NCBI GenBank assembly: GCA_029339505.1
Contig: JAQISU010000070.1
Span: 4,384,001-4,448,000 of the forward strand
Source: Unio delphinus
Lineage: Eukaryota > Mollusca > Bivalvia > Unionida > Unionidae
Reading direction: 5' to 3'
Length of the DNA: 64,000 nucleotides
The notes below the pieces were generated by a model. The model worked only from the letters and a program-made list of their open reading frames with translations, was not told the origin of the DNA and did not search any database. The position numbers and the translations under genes are program-made. Positions 43,747-59,062 of this stretch are shown piece after piece (position 1 is the first letter of the stretch; every line of letters starts with the position of its first letter).

Positions 43747-43762
43747 GGCCCTGAAAAGGACC
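43747..43762 (-). terminator. Histone-like 3' stem-loop (c)
   Basis: Minus strand GGTCCTTTTCAGGGCC: 6-bp stem with one G-U pair, loop TTTC, preceded by CCCAAC and followed by ACTCAAA, then CGAAAAGAAATAC about 12 nt later. This fits the replication-dependent histone mRNA hairpin and its purine-rich downstream element very well. It lies 37 nt after the stop at 43799. Confidence 0.75.
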
Positions 43763-43798
43763 GTTGGGTTTCTTTTGTTTGTTTAAAACAAAACAAAC

Positions 43799-44430
43799 TC
43801 AGAAACGGGACGAAATCATCTTTAACTGTCTTAAGCATTCGCCATAGCCAAAGCTTACTTCTGGACTGGTGGTTCCTGTCAATGATTTGGTAGAAATCAC
43901 TAAAGGCGGTACGGCAGACGTAGTCACAGTTAAATTGGGTTGTTTAGCTCGAGAAGATTTTTTTCTCTTCGGTCGTGATAAAGAAGTCTGATACATTTGT
44001 TTCAGACACCTTAACTCTGCTAAAATATCTAAAAGTACCGTGACCGTTTGATTTTCACTATTCTCTTTCTGTCCTTGGTCTTCTTTATTCTCTGCTGATG
44101 CTACTGTTTATTCCTAGTGTTTCCTTCTTGCTTCTTCTGCTTTCCGCTGTTGAAGGAGAAAGCTTGTTTTGCTTCTATTTGTTGTTGTAAAAGTCGCTCC
44201 AATTCTTGTTCTTGTCTTTGCTTAAAATCATCGCCGTGTAAAACAGAAGCAGAAGGTAACGAAGGTTCCGGAACAAATTTTTGTAAAGTTAGTAAATCCA
44301 CAATATCCCTGTTAAAATCAACTTCTTCTGGGTGTAGATTTGTATTGAATTTGGTAGTCACTGCTGTACCATTACTTGCTGTCTACACTACTGGCTCAAA
44401 CCAAATCATCGGCTTCCTAGTTTCCGACAT
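43799..44430 (-). pseudogene. Accessory nuclear-type protein with hairpin 3' end
   Basis: ATG 44430 (MSETRKPMIWFEPVV) is followed by an in-frame TAG, then an open stretch with NRDIVDLLTLQKFVPEPSLP and a Gln/Glu-rich helix (RQEQELERLLQQQIEAKQAF), a shift near 44100, then VTVLLDILAELRCLKQMY and a basic cluster SRPKRKKSSRAKQ like a nuclear localisation signal, ending at 43799. About 205 aa. Not recognised. It has a CRE-TATA promoter upstream and the histone-like hairpin (c) 37 nt after the stop. Confidence 0.5.
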
Positions 44431-44479
44431 TATTGACAACTCTGTCGCATCGATTGACTGCGCACAGACGCTAGTACCT

Positions 44480-44501
44480 TTATATAGGGAAGGTGACGTC
44501 A
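44480..44501 (-). promoter_or_regulatory. CRE + TATA promoter
   Basis: Palindromic TGACGTCA (44494-44501), the full CREB/ATF site, stands directly next to TATATAAA (44480-44487, minus strand), about 50 bp ahead of the ATG at 44430. Confidence 0.65.
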
Positions 44502-44648
44502 CAGACTGCTCTCTTCCGATTGGACGACTGTGACTGACTTTTGTAGCGCGTGTTTGGATTGGTGAATAAACTCAATCCGTTTCGATTCGAGATTCCCCTA
44601 TAAATAACCGCAGTACACGGCATTCGCTTCACCTGTTCTCATCACAAG

Positions 44649-44867
44649 ATGTGGACCAACGTAGAATCCTCTACCCTTGTTTCATCCATGCTATTTCGTA
44701 CTGACTTACCCATGTATGTCAGATCATTGTGGACTATCACTCATATGACTGATACAGCCCTTTGGAAAAGAAGAATATTTGTGGAGAGACAAGGTTGCTT
44801 AAAGAGAGTTCTCCTCTATGGTTCAGAAGTGAGGAGAAGTTTAAGGAAGAGAAGACGATCAGTGAAA
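44649..44867 (+). pseudogene. 5' fragment of a plus-strand gene cut by a duplication junction
   Basis: TATAAATA at 44599-44606 precedes ATG 44649 (MWTNVESSTLVSSMLFRTDL). The frame continues with a basic stretch SLRKRRRSVKC to about 44867, where it meets antisense sequence of the duplicated PolB segment. The rest of the gene is lost. Product unknown. Confidence 0.45.
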
Positions 44868-45960
44868 TGTTTAGAGGCCAAACATCCCTCACATTTCGAT
44901 CCACAATGCTTGTGTTGTTCTCGAGTGTTATAACCATAGTCACATTTTTCACTGTAGTAACCGTGTCCCAGGAATCCAGTGATGCTGGTAATGGTATCAA
45001 AATGCTTATCGTGATGATAGACGTGAATGTATTTTTCGTGTTTGAAATCGTTGTCTCGAAACAAAAGAGGTGCACGCACTTCTTGATGGTGTACTTTCAA
45101 GGTATAACGTGGAGCCAAGACGTCTTGCTATATTTGCATTTCTGGAATGCAGCAATGGGTGTCTTTGGATATTCTCGCTTGCTGTAACATGAGTTCTGCA
45201 TCACTTCGTTGTTTGGCTCGGTTCAATCGTTGAATAGTTTTCCAGGCTCTTTTCCATTTTGCTGTGTCGTTCTTGTTGGCATACGTTCATCCCACGACGA
45301 TGGCATGGGCTAAATACATCTGGTCTTGAGGATTGTTAATTTGGACGAGGCTTTGTTTGGTATTGCGAAGGTTGTCAACCAAACACTTTTTTGCGTCCTG
45401 TCTCCCGGGGAAGAGACACGTGGGTCATGCACAGTGTTGCTTTTCCGTCGGCGATGTGAAACTTGTCGTTGGATTGTTGCACATGTTGAATCTTGTCGAT
45501 TACTTCGGAAGGTGTCAATTCTGATGGGTGCTAAACTCGATCCACACAGGGGACGTCAAACCGTCGTGATGAATAGATAGTTTAAAGCAATTGTCTTCTT
45601 TGTATTGGCATTATAGTTTCAGTGAAGTTAACGAAGAATCCCACAAATCGGCTATGAACCCTTCTGCTTTCTCCAAAGTTACGTCCGACTTGAAATCTTT
45701 AATTTTCACCATGTACCTGTAGGCCGGAGTTCTAAATTTTATAGAGGAGCGTTTTTCCGTCTCTAGAACGTGATAATACGTTTCTGGTGATACTATTAAA
45801 CTTTGGTTTGGAATATGCTCTCTAGGCCTGGTCGCAGACGTGGAAGATATCGGTTCAGGTTCGCTCATGTCTTCGATTTGAGGGAACATTTCTTTACGTG
45901 TGTGAGGCGATACGTCACGTCGCTGCCTCTTACGTTCTTCTTCTCTCTCACTGAAATTAC
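44868..45960 (-). pseudogene. Duplicate of the PolB N-terminal segment
   Basis: Parallel to 41800-42880 throughout: RKRQRRDVSPHTRKEMF, YYHVLETEKRSSIKF, MVKIKDFKSDV, then LAPRYTLKVHHQEVRAPLLF, YIHVYHHDKHFDTITSITGF and CDYGYNTREQHKHC. It stops being similar at the words GTTTAGAGGCCAAACATCC, shared with the other copy at about 41800. This copy keeps more of the zinc region but has its own stops and shifts. A TATA box (TATATATAAA, minus strand, 45997-46005) lies upstream. It is a partial second polymerase gene, not a complete one. Confidence 0.8.
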
Positions 45961-46005
45961 TGATTCAGAAATGATTTAACTAAGTTGGATTTCTCTTTAT
46001 ATATA

Positions 46006-48269
46006 CCCCTATGTACCTCTAGTTGTGACAATGACTTGGTATATTTCACAAGGGCAAGTGAAAGTCCAACAGTGTAAGCCGTGAAATGCGTGCAAGCCGT
46101 ACAAAAGTTACGTGACTATAGCTTTTAATATTTGCACATACACTTCATTTCATAAGTGTCAAGAAAAAAATTGCTATCAAAATTTTACCATTTTCCAAAA
46201 CACGCACACACTTTCAACGTGACCAGAATCTGCACTTCTATATTTGTGGAAATCCCGCAGACCCGTCCCAGCATACCGAGCTGGCTGAGAACTGTAGAAA
46301 TACATCATTGTGTCAGAAATATCAACAACAAAAATTATGTGCATCTTCCCCGTTCCATCTTTATTAGTGTTTGGGTATGTTCTCTAAAGAAACAAACAGT
46401 TTGGAAAAAAAAATTATATTTTGAATTAAAAATTCTCTCTCTTTATCAATTTATTTCAAGGTGTTGGTGCATTTCAGGTTACACCCAGCGTCTTCTCCAG
46501 GTGAGACATTTATACACGTCATTGCCTTTGTTAAATTCGGTTTTTGAGGTTTTTTTTGGGTTAGTCATCGTTGATTTTTAACACTAATTTTTGATGTATT
46601 TCTTTCTTTTATAGACGATGTAAGATTGCTTATTGTTGTAACGGTGAATATGTTGTTTAGTCTGTTGCTGCAAAAGAATATATATATAGCAAAGTGCTTC
46701 AGTTTGTTCATGTTGTTATTATTTCAAGCTCTACAAAACGTAACAAGTTTGTCTTGCAAGAGGATTGAAACCTAAAGTTGCGCAGACGTGAAGGAAAACA
46801 TACCTTTGTTACAAAAGTTTGCACTCTGTGTTCATTCTAATTATGCTTGCCTGATATCTTTGTGTTTTAGATAACATATTTCTTCTGATGTAAATACATG
46901 CATCTTTGGACAGACACACTGTGTTCTCATCATTGAGGTTCTCTGTACTTAGTTTATTTACTTCATACAAACCCCAAATTCACTAGTTTGACAAAAGTTA
47001 CCATTCAGTACAATATTATTTCTCTCTACCTAGGCGAATGTGTTTATATCAAAATGTCAAAGTAAGAAAATATATTTTCGGTCAGTTTTAAAACTCGAAC
47101 AATAATTGCTCAGTTAAGTGGTTGATGTGTCATGAAAAAAATGGTACAATACGCAACACAGGGGTTGTAAGTTCACACACCAGTCTGTCTGCGCTGCAAT
47201 TAAATTAATGCATGAGCCTAGGCAAAACAATGCGCCAGTCGTTAGAAGCAATTTATTGGCTATACTTTTTTGTCTACTCCCTTAGCTTCGAATTGCCCGC
47301 ACTCGCTTTTAGTGCAGTACTACAGTGACAATATAAGCAGTGCTTTTTTTCTGCGCCTGACCACTACACTACTTACCTTGAATTTAGAACCAAACAATGC
47401 GTCACTCATTGTAACTGACTTCATTGGCAAACCGATATTTTCCACCGCCTTCGCTTCAAATTGGCTTCTGTTGTTATTCTCACAGCGAGAAGATAAGCCA
47501 TGTATTTCTGTACCTGTCCACTAGTCACTTTCCAAACAAAACGTATGCACAAACAATCGCACCATCGTCGAAATGTCAGTGTTATTGCGAAATACACCAA
47601 GACATGTTTGGATGTACTATCTGAGAACTTTACATAACGTTTTTGACAGAATAATTTTAGTAGGCTATGTCTGCAATTCACTCTTGTGTTATTTTACATT
47701 AGCGGTCTCTTTCCTAAAGAATAAGTATGTCAGTGAGATGTGTGTGAAATTTCGTAAGGAAAATATACCATATAAAACGTAAAATATTCTTGATATTTTT
47801 AAAAGTAAGAATAACATTCTCTCCGTCCTAGCAATTTTTATTGAAACCTAATGGGATCTGTTCCTGTTTTGAAGATACCTCTCCAAACTTGTAAGCTGTA
47901 GTAACCATAATTACGTAAACGGTTCCGTCTGTCATGTAAATTTGTTTCCAAAACCTACACCCTAAAATTATAGAACGATTTTTTCTATTATTAGTAAATC
48001 GTTGTATGAAACAAAATCTTGAGTTGACTTGAGCTTGTACAATTCAAGTATCTTAGCTTGATTCTGAAATCAACGTAAGGTAACCCAAACCCAGCAAACA
48101 TGATTTGTTGGAACCCGTTATGTGTAAATGTTATTTATATCAAAGTAACAATTATTTTGGACATAAATATTGAAACTGGATGCAGCACATTGTATCCAAT
48201 TGTTATGCTCATTTTCTTTTACCTCCAATTTCCTTCATTTGTTTTGAAAGTTTTTCTTATGCATTGATG

Positions 48270-48272
<3 letters not shown>
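46006..48272. other. No gene supported; one stray promoter motif
   Basis: At 46779-46803 the minus strand has TATGTTTTCCTTCACGTCTG, a fourth copy of the promoter motif of element 2 without a TATA box, so element 2 may extend here. 47226-47530 has two poorly similar units (AACAATGCG...) that could be an old satellite. The long frame at 46156-46581 has no recognisable content. Confidence 0.5.

Positions 48273-48343
<71 letters not shown>
48273..48343. repeat. (CT)n microsatellite
   Basis: Uninterrupted CT run. Confidence 0.97.
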
Positions 48344-48346
<3 letters not shown>

Positions 48347-48435
48347 CTTTCAACATTTAACCAACCGTAATGTACATGTGGTGATCAATATTTCTTCCTT
48401 ATATGTAAAATTCTGTTCAAGTTACAACAATTTTA

Positions 48436-48615
48436 TCTTGCCCAGACAAAATGTAAAGTATATATGTACAAAGGTCGACATCAAGCTAAGTTACTCGATT
48501 AATTGAACATTGTCCTAATAATGAACGGAGTCACAGTCCTGAATTTAATTCATTTTTTTGGGATAAAGAGGAAGGCCTTTTTTAATTAAACTTTAGCACA
48601 TTTCTGGCAGAACGC
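48436..48615 (+). repeat. Segmental duplication, block a (first copy)
   Basis: ATCTTGCCCAGACAAAATG to TTTCTGGCAGAACG; matches 55549-55725 at roughly 85-90% by eye. The stretch 48616-49137 holds nothing recognised. Confidence 0.85.
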
Positions 48616-49137
48616 TTTAACTTGGGCAACATTCTCTCCTCCCAGAGTTTGTTATCAAATCAAATCTTCTCCACATGTATTCATTTGGGTGTCAATGCAA
48701 CAAAGTCACACCACGTACGATTAGTCAATGATAACTGTGCTTGTACCTTGTAGTAGTAAGTGTGATTGAATTTTAGTTTAATCTTGCCATTTCTAACACC
48801 ACAGTAGAGATCTTTTTTTGTGTGCTGCTTAAAGGGATATCAAATGCCTGTATTTGAAGGGAAATTTCATTTCAACAATGCCACTCGTCTCTTTACAATG
48901 TTCACAGTGAACCAGAGATCTGGACTAGCTGCTAACAAAGGATAATCAAATGGACACATTCTGTCTGTGTACTTTAAACAAAACACAGACTTTTCACAGT
49001 ATACTTGTTTATATCCTCAACTGTCACCTTTTCTTTATCTACATCTGCCATCTTTCTTTACTGAACTATCCGGAAGTGAACTGCACTGATTCGCCCTCTG
49101 ATGAGATAGTAACTGTGAAACCCCCTATATCTTGATA

Positions 49138-49395
49138 AATTGTTGTTGTTGTTGAGGGTTTAACGCCATTTTTCAGCAAACGATAGGCTATACATGGTGG
49201 CAAGTATTAGTGGTGGAGGAAGAACCCGGGAAAACCCTCTGAAAGAACCACCGACCCACGAGAAGTTACTGGCAAGGTTTCTGACATAATTAGAATAGCC
49301 GAATCTTAGACTCGAACACAGGCAGAAAATAGGTGAGATGGCAGTGATTTATAAAGGAGAGCGCTTTAGACCAGTCGGCCACCCGGGATCCCGCC
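49138..49395 (-). mobile_element. tRNA-derived SINE (family B)
   Basis: Minus strand: tRNA-Leu-like head GGTGGCCGACTGGTCTAAAG (A box) and GTGTTCGAGTC (B box), a body, and a tail AACGCCATT.. then (CAA)n at 49138-49150. Unlike family A in body and tail. Confidence 0.8.
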
Positions 49396-49525
49396 TGATA
49401 AATGCAAGGGCGGATAATCGTCTATGTGTTTTGCAGTTGGATACTCTTACAAGCGGTCATATACTGCACTATAGTTTGTTTGATATGAGCTTTAACAATT
49501 TTTCAGTCATATCTCTACGATGTAT

Positions 49526-49777
49526 GCAGCGAGTCAGTTTATAGTGATGTTTAGCACTGGGGCATCATGCCGCAGATATGTATAATGATGTCCCACCCAG
49601 TCACGTTATCCTGACACCAAGCCAACCAGTCCTAACACTAACCTCTTAATGCTGTGCACCAAGCGAGGCATCTGTTAGAACCATTTTTGTAAGTCTTTGG
49701 TATGATTTGGCCGTGGAACGAACCCACGACCTCCCGCTTCTGCGGCGGACGCTCTAACCAATAGGCCACTGGAGCTG
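49526..49777 (-). mobile_element. tRNA-derived SINE (family A), copy 2
   Basis: Full-length-looking copy on the minus strand: TGGCCTATTGGTTAGAGCG A box, GGGTTCGTTCC B box, body with GTCAGGATAACGTGACTGGG and 3' end CACTATAAACTGACTCGCTG. Confidence 0.9.
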
Positions 49778-49789
49778 TTTTCCACTATA

Positions 49790-49985
49790 GTTATTATGTA
49801 TGCAATCGATTTATAAGTCCGATATCTTAAGGAACTTTCGGCCTTATTTGACAAACTTTATTCGTCTTTACCTTATTCTTTATAATGTTTATAATCAATC
49901 TCTTGAAAAGCCTAACAATATTCACTTTCTCCCACCCAAATGGTTAGTAGAAAGCGAATGATTTGCTTTGCATCTAAATATATAT
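49790..49985 (+). repeat. Segmental duplication, block b (first copy)
   Basis: Similar to 57530-57740 (ATGTATGCAATCGATT(T)ATAAGTC, TTCGTCTTTACC, TTGTTAGTAGAAA..AATGATTTGCTT). Diverged with small gaps. Confidence 0.75.
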
Positions 49986-49994
49986 ATATTTGTG

Positions 49995-54343
<4,349 letters not shown>

Positions 54344-54419
54344 CCTTTATAAATACACACAAAAAGCTTAATCATAAATCTTTTTTTTTCTCAGTAATTA
54401 GAACCTATAAGCTCTAATC

Positions 54420-54730
54420 TTTTATATTGTTATCGTGGAATACAAAAGAATCTTCCGATTATGAGTAAAGTATGTTTTCGTATACAGCTTTTGACCTAGC
54501 ATATATGGAGATGAAATGCTGCCGGAAGCAGCCAGAATAAACGGCGATTGTTTTCATTTCCGGCCAATAGAGCAAAGACTCTTGAGTGTCTACAGCTACT
54601 TGACATATCTTGTTACTAAATTTTTCGAGTATTTGTTCTAATTTCCTAACATTTCATTTATTTGTGTTTTTCTTATCAACCTTGTGAATATCATCCGAAA
54701 AATTACTATGTGTAAAACAGTGGGATGATT
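54420..54730 (+). pseudogene. Segmental duplication, block c: promoter and dead first exon (first copy)
   Basis: Collinear with 58083-58405: TTGTTATCGTGGAA(T/C)ACAAAAG, CCGGCCAATAGAG.A..ACTCTTGAGTGTC, TTGACATATCTTG, then an ATG at the same place (54708, ATGTGTAAAACA) where the intact copy has ATGTCTAAAATT. Here the frame stops after five codons (TGA). The rest of the exon is missing. It is a decayed paralogue of the gene at 58365. Confidence 0.75.
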
Positions 54731-54773
54731 GGTTATCTTTTTGGGGAACGCATGCCAATAATAATAATAATAA

Positions 54774-54877
<104 letters not shown>

Positions 54878-55249
54878 TAACGTGAACTGCAGTAAACTCA
54901 TGAATATATGTAAAGGGTTTTAAAATCACTATACCTATGCTATATTCAAGCAGAAAAGGACTGCACAGTTGCCATCTATATTATTACACATCAGAAACTT
55001 TGAGTAACATGAAAAAACCGAAATGAATGATGTTATATGGGTCAATGTGACCTTCTTTCAAAATCTGTTTCCTTAATATAAACAAACCAATCAAGTTTAA
55101 AAATTAAACCTTGTATGCCATCAGTAACATACATGTTCTTGATGTCCTGCTTGATTGTTTGATTGATGGATTAATTGATGGATTGATTGATTGATTTATT
55201 GATTAATTGATTGATTTGATCGATGTTTTTTCTTTATTATTCTTTATCA

Positions 55250-55548
55250 TATGTTTTGATCACGTGTAAATATGGCGTCGGCGTTCGCCTGACTTCATAT
55301 AGTGGAATGCAACACGTGGAGTATACGAAGCAGGGAAGCAGACTACTTAAAAACTGATTTGTTGATGAAGATCCCGGATCGGCTAGGAGAAACCCCTCAT
55401 AATTGTCGTTAATTGCCTAGTATATTAAGGTCTGAAATCAACTAGGGGATGACACTCCTCGTTCATTGGCTAGTATATCAAGGTCTGGATAAGCTAGGTG
55501 ATGCCACTCATAATTCTCGTTAATTGCCTGGTATATTAAGGTATATAT
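55250..55548 (+). repeat. Segmental duplication, block d (first copy)
   Basis: Similar to 63262-63480: TATGTTTTGATCA, GGAATGCAACACGTGGAGTAT, GGGAAGCAGACTACTT, GATC..GGATCG. It also has internal repeats of TTGCCTAGTATATTAAGGTCTG. It ends where block a' begins, giving the duplication junction. Confidence 0.7.
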
Positions 55549-55725
55549 TTATCTTGCCCAGAAAAAATGTAAAGTATATATGTACAGAGGCTACTAAGTT
55601 AATCGATTAATTGCAAATTGTCCTAATAATGAATGGAGTCACAGTCCTGAGTTTAATTCGTTTTTTTAGGGATAAAGAGGAAGGTCCTTTTTAATTATAC
55701 TCAAGAACATTTCTGGCAGAATGAA
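55549..55725 (+). repeat. Segmental duplication, block a' (second copy)
   Basis: Second copy of 48436-48615; starts ATCTTGCCCAGAAAAAATG. Confidence 0.85.
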
Positions 55726-55739
55726 TTTCATGTAAAAGG

Positions 55740-56410
55740 TCTTTTTGTGTGGTTGTCACTTGCATAACATTTGTGTGTAGTTGTCACTTGCATAACCTTT
55801 GTGTTGTTGCCAATTGCATAACCTTTGTATGTTGTTGCCAATTGCATAACCGTTGTATGCGGTTGCCACTTGCATAATCTTTGTGTCTGGTTGTCACTTG
55901 CATAACGTTTGTGTGTTGTTGTCACTTGCATAAACTTTGTGTGTGGTTGTCACTTGCATTACCTTTGTGTGTGGTTGTCACTTGCATGACCTTTGTGTGA
56001 AGGGTTGACACTTGCATAACCTTTGTGTGTGGTTGTCACTTGCATAACCTTTGTGTGTGGTTATAACTTGCATAACGTTTGTGTGTGGTTGTCACTTGCA
56101 TAACCTTTGTGTGGTTGTCACTTGCATAACCTTTGTGTGTTGTTGTCACTTGCATAATCTTTGTCAGTTGTTGTCACTTGCATGACCTTTGTGTGTGGTT
56201 GTCACTTGCATAACCTTTGTGTGTGGTTGTAACTTGCATAACGTTTGTGTGTGGTTGCCAATTACATAACATTTGTGTGTGGTTGTCACTTGCATAACCT
56301 TTGTGTGTGGTTGTCACTTGCATTACCTTTGTGTGTAGTTGTCACTTTCATAACCTTTGTGTGTGGTTGACACTTGCACTACCTTTGTGTGTGGTTGTCA
56401 CTTGCATACT
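55740..56410. repeat. Minisatellite, 28-bp unit TTGTGTGTGGTTGTCACTTG
   Basis: About 24 copies of a unit containing TTTGTGTGTGGTTGTCACTT and GCATAACC, with small variants. A single unit is also found at about 22938-22975. Confidence 0.95.
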
Positions 56411-58082
56411 ATTAACTTTAGCTAAGCAGACCGAAAAAGATATCAACAATGTTCCTTCGCAAAATAAAAACTTCTTATTTAAAATAGACCTCAATCCTTA
56501 TTTAACATTGCCATGCAGTACTCTTCTCTAAAATCTCAAATCTGAGTATTGGATTGCCTATATTAGTAACTATGCTAGAAATTGGATTTTCCTTTATTAT
56601 TATTGTTATTGTTATTGTTATTGTTATTGTAATTATTATTAATTAATTATTTATTTTGAAATGTAGTTTTCATCATATAATACTTTACTGATTTCTTTTT
56701 CAAATTTGTTGATTCGTTTGTTGCTTCAGATTTCAAACTGCGCAGCAATACGTACATGTATCAGTTACATTAAAACAACCAGTCAGATTATATTGCTTTA
56801 AATCCTGATGTATATTAAAATTTGCAAATATCATTGGTTTGCAGTAGACAAATAATTAATATTAGAAAACATTTTTTCTTACTGTTACTGTATATACTCG
56901 CTTATATGTGGAGTTAAGTTCAAACTGCAAAGATCTCTTAATTGAACCAATAGGTTTGCTATGAGTAATAAATAGTACTTGTAACAGATAGCCTGATCTT
57001 TGCAAGGACAGATAAACGTTTTTTTTTTTTTTAAAGTTGGATACTCTTAGGCTACTTCCATTAATTATGTCAAATTATTTTTGCCAATTGTTTACCCTCC
57101 CTCCTTCTTGTCAATCACTGTCAAGCTTTCAGTGTCCCCCCTAATAAAATTATGTCATATTTTTTACTCCCCCCCCCTCTGCAATATTTTATATAGTTGG
57201 CTTTAATGCTAAAAATAGAATTATGGAACTTTAAAGGTCTACAAATAAATTTTAATGCATTTTTTATACATATATAACAGTTTTCAAATTAACTTTGACA
57301 CTTTGAATTCATGAAAAAATCGAGACTTTATATTCTAGCTTATATCATCTTCCCATGCGGAGGCCAAATGTTCCTCAATTATTATAATGTGCATAATGGC
57401 TGATTCATTAATTTTGGATTAAATTGGTGGGGTGTCGACGGGCGAGTGATTGTGTGCCATACCAACACTTCGACTAATTTTCTATTTTGTGATAAATAAC
57501 ACTGATGATGTCAATTTATCAATTTACTGCATTTTAGTTATTAAGTATGTAATCGATTCATAAGTCTGACTTCATAATGAATTCTCTGTCTTATATGACA
57601 AACTTCATTCGTCTTTACCTCATTGTTTTCATTGTTTTAAATTGTTTTAAATTGCTCTCTTGGAAGGCCTAATAATATTGACCTTGTTTTCACCTGGATT
57701 GTTAGTAGAAATCAAATGATTTGCTTGACATCAATTAAAAAGAGCTAAAACTTGCATAGCCACACGTGAATGACTTGAAAGCTAAACATAAATTCATTTA
57801 GTTTTAGTTTGGAGTTGTTGGTATGTTTTTTGTTCCAGTCCAGAACTGAGAGTTTTGATGTAAACTAGAACTTATTAACAAAAATTCAAAATATATTATC
57901 ACACTCTCCGTCTCCACTCTCATATAACTTAGAAATCAATATGTATTTCTTAATGTCATTACAAGGAAATACAAAACAAAAAAACAACCGCACATTATAC
58001 ACGAATTAAATAGATTAAACATAAATCTTTATGTTACTACCTCAGTGATTCATACTGTTTCAGGATGTAGAAAGTATAAAAT
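56411..58082. other. No gene seen; block b' at 57530-57740
   Basis: AT-rich sequence, with block b' of the segmental duplication (pair of 49790-49985) at 57530-57740. Confidence 0.65.
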
Positions 58083-58364
58083 TTAAATTATTTCTATTGT
58101 TATTGTGGAACACAAAAGTGTGTTTCGATTATGACTAAAGTAAGTTTCCGCTTTTAGCGCATAACCTACCAGTGTATGGAGCTGCAACACATTAGTGAGC
58201 GCCCCAAAATAAACAGTGAAAGTATTTATTTCCAGCCAATAGAGAACAGACCCTTGAGTGTCGATTGACACTTAACATATCTCGCTACGAAAGTCCTTCA
58301 GCACTTTTTCTAGTTTTCTAACTCTTTCGTTCATTTATGTTTTTCTATCATCTCTGTAAATAAC
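58083..58364 (+). promoter_or_regulatory. Probable promoter/5' UTR of the host gene (block c')
   Basis: Conserved with 54420-54700 despite loss of the downstream exon there. It has an inverted-CCAAT-like CAGCCAATAGAG box at about 58233 and no clear TATA box. Conservation includes the ATG position. Confidence 0.5.
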
Positions 58365-58619
58365 ATGATAAACCATACCGAAATTATTATGTCTAAAATT
58401 TGGATAAGAGGTTTGGTTAGCCTTATGGGCTTAGTAATGGTTGTTTGTCTGGCTGTTCTACAAATGAAAAGTTTAGCAGACTTACAGGAACTCGGATTGA
58501 CTGTGGCTGCTTTGAAACGGAACGAGGAGATTAACGTAGAAAAATATATGGATAAGATTGGAAAGGGCGGAAAAATGAATAGGGATGCAGTGTATGTGGA
58601 AGACATTGAGATATTGCGG
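58365..58619 (+). CDS. Host gene exon 1: type II membrane protein
   Basis: 85 codons from ATG 58365 (or ATG 58389, MSKIWIRG, which aligns with the ATG of the paralogous copy and is the better start). Residues ~16-38 form a transmembrane segment (GLVSLMGLVMVVCLAVLQM) after a short positive N-terminus, giving N-in/C-out topology; a charged helical stretch follows (SLADLQELGLTVAALKR). The exon ends at CGG|GTAAGT (58619/58620), a strong splice donor, phase 0. With exon 2 it resembles the N-terminal part of transmembrane collagens or ectodysplasin-like proteins: short cytoplasmic tail, membrane anchor, coiled coil, furin site. No collagen repeats are in the window, so the product name stays open. 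Confidence 0.65.
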
Positions 58620-58676
58620 GTAAGTGATATCATGTAAATATTGTTGGCCTGTCGATAATAAGAGAATAGTGGAACG

Positions 58677-58680
<4 letters not shown>

Positions 58681-58734
<54 letters not shown>
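58681..58734. repeat. (AC)n microsatellite
   Basis: In the putative first intron, 61 bp after the splice donor. Confidence 0.97.
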
Positions 58735-58736
<2 letters not shown>

Positions 58737-59062
58737 GAGATATAACTATATAAATATATAGCGTGTAAAAATTATCAGGTTGCGAAATAATCACTGTTTG
58801 TTATAGTCATGTGCTTGTGAGACTTTCTTTTAACTATCTACACATTGAGACCTACCAGTACAATACAATTTTTTTCCCCGTAAATAAATTATGTTATCAA
58901 GCTGTAGCAAACTAAGTTGCTATATCCTGTGGAAATTCCGAATTGAACCATTAAATGTTAATGTTATAAATTCATGTCTTTGACATAACTATTTTTCGTC
59001 TAGAATCTAGATTATTTTTCATATTTCCGAAATCAACCTATAGTCAACTTAAATTCGTTCAG

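Larger units (their letters stand above)
23300..46020. mobile_element. Element 2: Maverick/Polinton (adintovirus-type) provirus, decayed and interrupted
   Basis: The minus-strand block from 42.9 kb to 25.7 kb has the hallmark genes of Polintons/adintoviruses: protein-primed-type PolB, chromodomain integrase, minor and major capsid proteins, pVI/PX-like protein and adenain-like protease, plus a BIR protein. Removing the 6.67-kb retrotransposon gives about 16 kb, the usual size. Gene neighbours touch or nearly touch. I could not find terminal inverted repeats or the packaging ATPase, so limits are estimates from the outermost linked genes. Stops, shifts and catalytic mutations show it is inactive. 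Its capsid and polymerase lineages differ from those of element 1. Confidence 0.8.

Noticed and set aside
23300..46020. Terminal inverted repeats for element 2
   Set aside because: I compared the outer flanks (about 22.9-24.3 kb and 46.0-47.2 kb) and saw only the short promoter motif shared, in direct orientation.
46156..46581. 141-aa plus-strand ORF
   Set aside because: No recognisable domain, low-complexity AT composition and no promoter or splice context.
49585..49777. tRNA gene with intact A and B boxes
   Set aside because: No cloverleaf can be folded and the head is attached to a repeated SINE body; it is a SINE promoter.
55740..56410. Possible CRISPR-like array of regularly spaced 28-bp units
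   Set aside because: Units are head-to-tail without unique spacers and the context is eukaryotic; it is a minisatellite.
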